Positions 1-4,681 of a stretch of DNA of 5,614 nt are shown here, piece by piece. Under the pieces are notes generated by a model. That model made no database searches. It saw nothing but the letters and a program-made list of their open reading frames with translations, and was not told where the DNA came from. Source of the stretch: Clostridia bacterium. GTDB lineage: Bacteria; Bacillota; Clostridia; Oscillospirales; CAG-272. The position numbers and the translations under genes were made by a program. The DNA lies in the NCBI GenBank assembly GCA_017540285.1, contig JAFYBI010000260.1, positions 1-5,614 on the forward strand. Direction: 5' to 3'. Each line of letters opens with the position of its first letter. The stretch's first letter is position 1.

Positions 1-60
1 TGAAAGGTCTGACACGCACCGCTGCATATCTGACAGGGAGCGTATTTCTTACGCTTTCGG

Positions 61-89
61 CTGACTGAATTGGTGAATTTCCCTGTAAT
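61..89 (+). promoter_or_regulatory. Possible sigma-70 promoter upstream of the hairpin region and recF
   Basis: CTGACT (61-66, 4 of 6 to TTGACA) is followed after 17 bp by TGTAAT (84-89, 5 of 6 to TATAAT). The spacing is ideal and the match moderate. Transcription would begin near 96 and run through the hairpin cluster into recF, giving a leader of about 300 nt. This is the best promoter-like match I found upstream of recF. A match of this quality can occur by chance, so it is tentative. Confidence 0.28.
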
Positions 90-126
90 CCCGCCATGAC
101 ACCGCCTTATGCCTCATTGAACAACG

Positions 127-309
127 CTTCCCATGGAAAAGGGAGGTGGTACCCGAGGCAGGGGTGGATTCCCAAGGCGAGGAACCGCGCCTTGGGGAGC
201 GGTGATTGGCAAGAGGGCGGCTCCGGAGCCCTCTTGTCCGCCAGCCGCGCAGGCGATCCCTGAAAGCCCCGAAGGGCTTTCTTCCTCTTCTCCCGCACGG
301 ATGGTGCGG
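127..309. repeat. Cluster of strong hairpins; possible structured RNA or dispersed intergenic repeat
   Basis: At least five stem-loops follow one another. CTTCCC/GGGAGG is at 127-132/141-146 with one wobble pair. CCCAAGGCG/CGCCTTGGG is at 171-179/188-196: 9 perfect pairs, 8-nt loop. CAAGAGGGC/GCCCTCTTG is at 210-218/228-236: 9 perfect pairs. GAAAGCCC/GGGCTTTC is at 262-269/274-281: 8 perfect pairs, 4-nt loop. CCGCAC/GTGCGG is at 293-298/304-309. On the minus strand the fourth hairpin becomes a C(UUCG)G tetraloop, a very stable RNA loop, so the functional strand is unclear. The density of perfect stems with no coding signal suggests either a structured noncoding RNA or a mobile intergenic repeat. 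No known RNA family was identified. Confidence 0.5.
262..290 (+). terminator. Possible intrinsic terminator inside the hairpin cluster
   Basis: An 8-bp perfect stem, GAAAGCCC (262-269) and GGGCTTTC (274-281), has a 4-nt CGAA loop. It is followed by a pyrimidine-rich TTCCTCTTC tract. The tract contains several C residues, so termination would be weak. It could end a transcript arriving from the left edge, or one started at the candidate promoter at 61-89. It may equally be just one stem of the hairpin cluster. Confidence 0.3.
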
Positions 310-340
310 AATCACTTCATCCGCAAGGGAAGACAAAAAC

Positions 341-399
341 GCGCACCGTTTCCGGTGAAAAGAAATAAGGATTTCAAGCGCACCGTTTCCCGTGCGCTT
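341..399 (+). repeat. Paired GCGCACCGTTTCC repeats forming two hairpins just upstream of recF
   Basis: GCGCACCGTTTCC occurs at 341-353 and 378-390; with one mismatch the match extends to 17 nt (341-357 against 378-394). The core CGCACCGTT recurs at 422-430 inside the first recF codons, and CGCACCGCT is at 15-23. Each upstream copy forms a hairpin: CACCG/CGGTG at 344-348/353-357, and AAGCGCAC/GTGCGCTT at 376-383/392-399. GCGCAC at 341-346 could also pair with GTGCGC at 392-397, so the structures are partly exclusive. Such a layout could be an operator or a translational control element for recF; that role is inference. Confidence 0.45.
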
Positions 400-412
400 T
401 CTAAAAGCCATC

Positions 413-1576
413 ATGTACGTTCGCACCGTTCATTACCGTGACTGGCGGAATCTTGCCGAGACCTCCGCCGCCTTCTCCCCCGGCATCAATGTCCTCTGGG
501 GCATGAACGCGCAGGGGAAGTCCAACATCCTCGAGGGCATCTACTTCTTCGCCCGGGGACGCTCCTTCCGCGGGGTCCGGGAACGCGAGCTGGTCCGCTT
601 CGGCGCCGATTTCGCCCGCGCCTCCCTCGCCTTCCGCCGCGAAGGCTTCGAAGAGGATACCGTCCTCGACGCCGTCCTCCCCCTCGCGGGAAAGAAGCGC
701 CTCGCCAAAAACGGCGCGCCCCTCTCCGCGACGGCCGAAATGCTCGGCCTTTTCCGCGCGGTCCTCTTCACCCCCGCGAACCTTGCCGTCGTGACGGGCG
801 GGCCGGCCGAGCGGCGTCTGTTCCTCGACATCGCCCTCTCGCAGATCTCCGGCGACTACCTCGCCTGCCTGCGCCGCTACACCCGCCTCCTCGCCGAGCG
901 CAACGCCCTCATCCGGCGGGCCGCGGACGGGGGATCCCCGTCGCAGGAGGAGTGGACGGTCTACGCCGAGGGGATGGCGGAATACGGCGCGCGGATCGCG
1001 GGCTACCGCCGGGGGTACGTCTCCCTCCTCGCCTCGGCCGTGAGCCGCTATTTCGCGGGCATGACGGGCGGGCGGGAGGTCCCCGGTCTCGAATACCGCT
1101 CCCACGCGCTCTCGGACGGGGTCCCGGATCTTCTGACCGATCCCGCCCGTCCCGCCGACGGCGGCGCGCTGCTCGAAAAGCTCACGGCGAACCGGGAGCG
1201 CGAGATCGCGGCGGGGACGACCCTCTGGGGCACGCACAAGGACGACGTGATCCTCACCCTGAACGGGGCCGACGCCCGTGCCTTCGCGTCGCAGGGCCAG
1301 CAGCGGAGCCTGGTGCTCTCGATGAAGCTCGGCGAGGCGGAGATCGCGCGGCAGATCGGCGGGGAATACCCGGTCATCCTCCTCGACGACGTCTTCTCGG
1401 AGCTTGACGAGGAGCGCCGCCGCTACATCCTCGACTCCCTCTCCGGGGACGGGCGGGATGCGGACGGCGAGCCGCGGCAGATCCTCATCACCTCGTGCGA
1501 ACCGGACGTGATCCCCGGCGCGCGGGCGGAAAACGTCGCGTTCCTGCGGGTGAGCGGGGGAGGAGTCGGGGAGTGA
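413..1576 (+). CDS. recF: DNA replication and repair protein RecF
   Basis: RecF is a cytoplasmic SMC-like ATPase that works with RecO and RecR to help load RecA at single-strand gaps and stalled forks. The 387-residue product is slightly longer than the usual 360-370. Visible motifs are Walker A G30-MNAQGKS, GTHKDD (residues 273-278), the ABC signature SQGQQR (293-298), Walker B ILLDD (322-326) and the D-loop SELD (329-332). All are intact, so the protein should be active. ATG 413 is chosen because MYVRTVHYRDWRNL aligns with the RecF N-terminus. A GTG at 392 would add seven residues and lies in a hairpin. Neither start has a good Shine-Dalgarno site, which is unusual beside the other genes here. 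A terminator follows at once, so recF is not co-transcribed with the exporter genes. Codons are strongly C/G-ending. Confidence 0.97.
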   Translation: MYVRTVHYRDWRNLAETSAAFSPGINVLWGMNAQGKSNILEGIYFFARGRSFRGVRERELVRFGADFARASLAFRREGFEEDTVLDAVLPLAGKKRLAKNGAPLSATAEMLGLFRAVLFTPANLAVVTGGPAERRLFLDIALSQISGDYLACLRRYTRLLAERNALIRRAADGGSPSQEEWTVYAEGMAEYGARIAGYRRGYVSLLASAVSRYFAGMTGGREVPGLEYRSHALSDGVPDLLTDPARPADGGALLEKLTANREREIAAGTTLWGTHKDDVILTLNGADARAFASQGQQRSLVLSMKLGEAEIARQIGGEYPVILLDDVFSELDEERRRYILDSLSGDGRDADGEPRQILITSCEPDVIPGARAENVAFLRVSGGGVGE

Positions 1577-1592
1577 GAACAGCCAATACGAG

Positions 1593-1644
1593 CCCGGCGC
1601 ACTGCCGCTTTTACGGAGAACGCGCCGGGTCCTTTTTCTTTTTT
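1593..1644 (+). terminator. Intrinsic terminator after recF
   Basis: CCCGGCGC (1593-1600) pairs perfectly with GCGCCGGG (1622-1629). The loop can form a small inner stem (CCG 1605-1607 with CGG 1614-1616). Almost directly after comes the T tract TTTTTCTTTTTT (1633-1644). It starts 17 nt after the recF stop and separates recF from the exporter operon. Confidence 0.88.
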
Positions 1645-1692
1645 CCGGCCGGGCGGGAAGTATTTTTGTTTTTTTCTCCCGCGATGTAACGA

Positions 1693-1716
1693 AACCGGTC
1701 TTTTTCCGGTTATATA
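1693..1716 (+). promoter_or_regulatory. Inverted repeat next to a possible -10 box, upstream of the exporter operon
   Basis: AACCGG (1693-1698) and CCGGTT (1706-1711) form a perfect 6-bp inverted repeat around a 7-nt T-rich centre. Its right arm overlaps TATATA (1711-1716), a plausible -10 box about 50 nt before the ATG. No good -35 box lies 16-18 bp upstream, so an activator or an alternative sigma factor may be needed, or the -10 call is wrong. TGTAAC at 1685-1690 resembles some ECF -35 elements, but no matching ECF -10 is seen. A second hairpin, CCCGG/CCGGG (1726-1730/1736-1740), sits in the presumed leader. The inverted repeat is well placed for a repressor operator; this is inference. 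Confidence 0.35.
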
Positions 1717-1764
1717 GAGTGAATCCCCGGGCTCTCCGGGCGGCGGGAAAGGAGGCGCGTCCCC

Positions 1765-3222
1765 ATGCGCTTTCAATATCTGTTGGCTTACTCTTTCCGG
1801 AATCTGATCCGGCACAGGCGGAACCTGCGCACGGGGCTGCTTCTCTTCGCCTGTCTGTCCGTCCTCTGCTGTATGCGGAACCTCGGGAACGCGTTGGAAG
1901 CCAAGCTCGACGAGGCGACGGCGCCGTACCGGAACTTATACAATCTCCGTTTCCGGGACGAGCTCCAGTATAACGGAAACCCGGCAGCCTCCTCAAGAAA
2001 CGGCGGCGCTTACATAGTAAACCCGGACGGAACGAAGGAAATCCTCTTCGACGCGGAAGCCATGCGCGACTATGACCGGGCGTATCCCTGCGGACTGTCC
2101 GACGTCGACCGGCTGACGGCTGCGCTGAAGCCGGAGACCGCGCAGATCGCCTGCGTGACGCCCGTTTACCGCATCGAGAGCACGCCGAAGGAATACCGGA
2201 TCTATTCGGACACGCCGGAGGAATCGGTGATCGAGTGCTGTCTGCTGTCCGGCGATCCCGACGCCTTTGTATGGTCCGGCAACACCCTGAACCAGAACCT
2301 GATCCGCTGGGACCTCCCCGCCGATCTCCGGCTGACGGACAGCGAATGCGTCGTCACAAAGCAGTTTGCGGACCGGAACGGCCTTGCGGTCGGAGACGCG
2401 TTTTCGGTCCGGGAAGGCGCGGCGGACGGCGGTGAGATTCCCCTTCGTGTCGCAGCAATCGTTCCGCTGTACGTTACAGACAGCCCCTGGGGGCTCTTGA
2501 CCTATCACGAAGCCAAAGGGTTTGACGCTGCTTTTCAAATTCCCGGCACCCCGTTCGACCGCGTCGGAGAGTGGGAAATCGACGTACCGGACGCGTATTT
2601 GAAGATCCGCGATGATCTGGTCAATCTGATCTATGTAAACGCCGACGCGTCTCCCGTTCCCGCGGAACCGCGGCATGTCAATCAGTTTTTCCTGTGGTTC
2701 CGCTCGGAAGAGAGCGCGGAAACGCTCAACGCCCGCTATGCAGCGTCCGGCTTTCTGGGCGACCGGAACGACGATTTCAGCCTCGTTCCGGCCTCCGAGC
2801 TCATCCACGTCTACGGACGCCTCTATGAACAGCACCTCGACGCCGTCCGGAAAACCGCGTGGGGAGCCGGCGTCTTTCTCCTCGTCTGCATGACGGTCGG
2901 CGTGCTTCTCAACAATCAGGACAACCGGAAAAACGCCCGCCTCGTCGGTGCGCTCGGGATCCCGCCCTGGAAACCAGCGCTGGCGGACAGTCTCGAATTC
3001 GCGTCCGTCACCCTGATCGCGTCCGCGGCGGCGCTCGGCGGAGGGCTTTTGATCCATACGCTCACCGAAGCCGGGTTCACGGTCATCCGCACGCTCGCCA
3101 TCCCCTACCGGATCGCGCCGGCTTATGTGGTCCTGATCCTGCTGGCCGCCGCGCTCGGATTCCTCGTCAGCTTCGCCCTTTCGATGATCGCCCTGAAACA
3201 CACCTACGGGAGGCTCGGATGA
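1765..3222 (+). CDS. ABC exporter long permease, FtsX/MacB type
   Basis: This 485-residue membrane protein has FtsX/MacB permease topology. It has a basic cytoplasmic N-terminus (RHRRNLR, 16-22), one membrane helix near 23-40, about 320 residues outside the membrane, then three C-terminal helices near 364-382, 412-432 and 453-476. Between the second and third helices, RKNARLVGALGIPPW (388-402) matches the ALG-containing loop by which FtsX-type permeases contact their ATPase. The outer domain carries FRDELQY (63-69), FDAEAMRDYDRAYP (95-108), SECVVT followed by VGD as in MacB periplasmic core domains (from 193), and GTPFDR (261-266). Start ATG 1765 is fixed by a perfect AAAGGAGG at 1748-1755, 9 nt away. 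Its stop overlaps the next start (ATGA), so translation is probably coupled. The transported substrate is unknown; peptides or lipoproteins are typical for the superfamily. Confidence 0.85.
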   Translation: MRFQYLLAYSFRNLIRHRRNLRTGLLLFACLSVLCCMRNLGNALEAKLDEATAPYRNLYNLRFRDELQYNGNPAASSRNGGAYIVNPDGTKEILFDAEAMRDYDRAYPCGLSDVDRLTAALKPETAQIACVTPVYRIESTPKEYRIYSDTPEESVIECCLLSGDPDAFVWSGNTLNQNLIRWDLPADLRLTDSECVVTKQFADRNGLAVGDAFSVREGAADGGEIPLRVAAIVPLYVTDSPWGLLTYHEAKGFDAAFQIPGTPFDRVGEWEIDVPDAYLKIRDDLVNLIYVNADASPVPAEPRHVNQFFLWFRSEESAETLNARYAASGFLGDRNDDFSLVPASELIHVYGRLYEQHLDAVRKTAWGAGVFLLVCMTVGVLLNNQDNRKNARLVGALGIPPWKPALADSLEFASVTLIASAAALGGGLLIHTLTEAGFTVIRTLAIPYRIAPAYVVLILLAAALGFLVSFALSMIALKHTYGRLG

Positions 3223-3241
3223 ATCGGATGAATCGGATGAA
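3215..3241 (+). repeat. Three perfect 9-bp tandem repeats (TCGGATGAA) across a stop/start junction
   Basis: TCGGATGAA is present three times without mismatch at 3215-3223, 3224-3232 and 3233-3241. The first copy contains the stop of the long permease and the start of the short one (ATGA at 3219-3222). Copies two and three each supply another in-frame ATG (3228, 3237), giving an MNRMNRMKR N-terminus. Because the unit is 9 bp, copy-number change would keep the frame. It would alter the distance between the GGGAGG site and the later ATGs, and the number of basic N-terminal residues. Confidence 0.9.
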
Positions 3242-3878
3242 ACGAAAAGAACTCTATCCCGCCCTCTATGCCGTCCGGGATGCCCGCCGCAGCGGAAAGC
3301 GGTTTCTGCTGCTCATGCTTCTTGTTGCCCTCTGCGTCGGCGGCGCCGTCTTCGCGGACGGGCTTCACCGCACGGCGGAGCCGGTCGTGTCCGCGTATTC
3401 CGGGGAGATCCTCACCGTCGGGGGGCAGGAATACCGGGCGTTTCACTGGGCATCCAAAGCGGCGACGATCGGCGGGACGATGCGCGTGAGCGGCTGGGTG
3501 CTCAGTTGGGTTGCCGCGGCCTATGCCTGCTCTTCCGTGCTGAATCACGAAACGCAGTCCGCCGCCGTTCTGTCCGCGCTGGGGGTGAGGCAGGAAACGA
3601 TCCTCGGCGTGATGAGGCGCGAGGCGCTTTTGCTGTTGATCCCGTCGGGCTGTGCGGGCTTCCTCGGCGGCTCCGGCGTTCTGCGGCTGTATCTGCGGCG
3701 TCTTGCGGCGGACGGCACCCTCCCGGCGGCGATTTGGCGGGCACAGAGCGGCCTTGCGTCCTGTTTGATCCTGACGGCGGGGCTGGTCCTGGCCGCGGCG
3801 ATCCCGCTTCTTGTGATGTACTGGAAGCTCGGCGGCAAGTCGGTCGGCGTTTTGTTCAGAGAGGGGGAGAGAGAATGA
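3219..3878 (+). CDS. ABC exporter short permease, FtsX-like, with minimal outer loop
   Basis: This 219-residue protein keeps the four-helix FtsX plan but almost no outer domain. Helices lie near 29-46, 92-108, 135-155 and 178-200, and only about 45 residues separate the first two. SAALSALGV-like sequence (SAAVLSALGV, 114-123) between helices 2 and 3 matches the ATPase-contact loop of the long permease. ATG 3219 is preferred because GGGAGG (3208-3213) lies 5 nt upstream; ATGs at 3228 and 3237 are in-frame alternatives. It overlaps the preceding gene by 4 nt and the ATPase gene by 4 nt. I infer that it pairs with the long permease as the second half of a heterodimer. Family-level identity comes from topology and context, since the sequence is divergent. 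Either a true mini-permease or an ancient internal deletion would fit; the frame is intact, so it is not a recent pseudogene. Confidence 0.78.
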   Translation: MNRMNRMKRKELYPALYAVRDARRSGKRFLLLMLLVALCVGGAVFADGLHRTAEPVVSAYSGEILTVGGQEYRAFHWASKAATIGGTMRVSGWVLSWVAAAYACSSVLNHETQSAAVLSALGVRQETILGVMRREALLLLIPSGCAGFLGGSGVLRLYLRRLAADGTLPAAIWRAQSGLASCLILTAGLVLAAAIPLLVMYWKLGGKSVGVLFREGERE

Positions 3879-4519
3879 TTGCGATGGAACATCTGCAAAA
3901 GGCATACCGGGTGAAGGGCAAGCGCCGCCCGGTCCTCGACGACGTCACGCTCGACATCCCGGAGGGGGCGTTCATGATCCTCTGCGGGAAGTCGGGCAGC
4001 GGCAAGACGACCCTGCTTTCGGTCATGGGCCTGCTCGAGCCGTATGACGGCGGTATTTACACACTCGACGGGATCGACACGGCCCGGCTGTCGGCGAAAG
4101 CGCGCACGGACCTGAGGCGGGAGAAGATCGGGTTCGTGTTTCAGTCGTATCAGCTCATCCCGACGCTCACGGCGTTCGAGAACGTCGAGGTCCCGCTCGG
4201 CTTTGACGGCGTGCCGAAGGAAGAGCGGCGCACGCGGGTCGAGGAGGCGCTCACGGCCGTCGGGCTGGAAGAGAGGATCCATCAGCGCGTGACGGAGCTC
4301 TCGGGCGGCGAGCAGCAGCGGGTCGCCATCGCGCGGGCCATCATCCGGCAGCCCCGGGTGATCCTGGCGGACGAGCCGACGGGGAACCTCGACCGGGTGA
4401 CCGCGGAGGAGATCATGAAGCTCTTACAGTCGCTGCACCGGACGGTCGTCATGGTGACGCACGACGAGAGCCTCTTGACCTACGCGACGATGACGATGAG
4501 GCTCGGGGACCGGCGGTAA
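3875..4519 (+). CDS. ABC exporter ATPase, LolD/MacB family
   Basis: This 214-residue nucleotide-binding subunit powers the two permeases encoded just upstream and acts at the cytoplasmic membrane face. All motifs are intact: Walker A GKSGSGKT (38-45), Q-loop glutamine 90 (VFQSYQL), signature LSGGEQQR (142-149), Walker B VILADEP with catalytic glutamate 167, D-loop GNLD (170-173) and switch histidine 196. The form FQSYQLIPTLTAFENVEVPL and the short length are typical of the LolD/MacB/FtsE group. ATG 3875 overlaps the stop of the short permease (ATGA) and has GGGGGA at 3863-3868, 6 nt upstream; ATG 3884 is a weaker alternative. Function as an export ATPase is secure, the substrate is not. Confidence 0.95.
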   Translation: MIAMEHLQKAYRVKGKRRPVLDDVTLDIPEGAFMILCGKSGSGKTTLLSVMGLLEPYDGGIYTLDGIDTARLSAKARTDLRREKIGFVFQSYQLIPTLTAFENVEVPLGFDGVPKEERRTRVEEALTAVGLEERIHQRVTELSGGEQQRVAIARAIIRQPRVILADEPTGNLDRVTAEEIMKLLQSLHRTVVMVTHDESLLTYATMTMRLGDRR

Positions 4520-4536
4520 GGCCGTTTGCCCCCGCC

Positions 4537-4562
4537 CGACGCCGCGCAAATTCGTCGTTTTG
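4537..4562 (+). terminator. Weak possible terminator after the ATPase gene
   Basis: CGACG (4537-4541) pairs with CGTCG (4553-4557) around an 11-nt loop and is followed by TTTTG. The stem is short and the T tract brief, so some transcripts of the first operon may read through into the second unit. The next promoter begins only 3 nt later. Confidence 0.25.
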
Positions 4563-4564
4563 TA

Positions 4565-4593
4565 TTGACAAAAGATATAAATATGTGTATAAT
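4565..4593 (+). promoter_or_regulatory. Consensus sigma-70 promoter for the second exporter unit
   Basis: TTGACA (4565-4570) and TATAAT (4588-4593) both match consensus exactly, with the ideal 17-bp spacer. The surrounding 50 bp is strikingly AT-rich against GC-rich flanks. The start point is predicted near 4600, giving a leader of about 80 nt before ATG 4682. Such a promoter should be strong in the absence of a repressor. The spacer and leader show no clear operator beyond a small hairpin, CCGCG/CGCGG (4636-4640/4646-4650). Confidence 0.92.
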
Positions 4594-4681
4594 GAAGTAA
4601 AATGAAAAAGGAATGCGGGCACACCGGGCGGGAGACCGCGCAGATCGCGGCGTTCCCGACAAAAAACACAGGAGGCGCGAT

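Larger units (their letters stand above)
1..412. other. Gene-free region upstream of recF, rich in hairpins
   Basis: No convincing gene is seen here on either strand. The open frames have odd composition (Gly/Arg/Pro/Ser rich), no family resemblance, and run through strong hairpins. Positions 3-68 are open in one frame (about 21 codons ending in TGA at 66-68) and could be the tail of an upstream gene, but this cannot be judged. Near the left edge, AGCGTA (39-44) pairs with TACGCT (50-55), and ACAGGGA (33-39) could instead pair with TCCCTGT (80-86). Further in are the hairpin cluster and the recF-proximal repeats, listed separately. No tRNA, CRISPR array or known riboswitch could be recognised. 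Confidence 0.7.

Noticed and set aside
144..190. T-box-like strings: AGGTGGTACC (144-153) and GGAACCGCG (181-189)
   Set aside because: Both resemble parts of the T-box core AGGGTGGNACCGCG but neither matches it fully. No convincing Stem I is seen upstream, and the downstream gene is recF, not an amino-acid or tRNA-synthetase gene. A covariance search would settle it.
49..441. Open frames on both strands before recF (minus 49-426, plus 133-441)
   Set aside because: They run through perfect hairpins, have Arg/Gly/Pro/Ser-rich low-information translations with no family likeness, and lack convincing ribosome binding sites.
1685..1710. ECF sigma promoter (TGTAAC -35) upstream of the first exporter
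   Set aside because: The -35-like string is suggestive, but 16 bp downstream the bases are CGGT, not the CGTA/CGTC expected of a typical ECF -10, and no ECF gene is in the window.
401..1996. Long minus-strand open frame opposite recF (531 codons)
   Set aside because: It is a by-product of high GC on the strand opposite a well-supported recF. The translation is Arg/Glu/Gly-rich and it crosses the terminator and the next gene's start.
2859..3218. Upstream extension of the short permease into the long permease gene
   Set aside because: The translation upstream of 3219 is Arg/Pro-rich and reads the long permease out of frame. The GGGAGG site and ATGA overlap support ATG 3219.
3506..3874. Upstream extension of the ATPase frame
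   Set aside because: It reads the short permease out of frame. The ATPase fold begins normally at ATG 3875, which has its own ribosome binding site.
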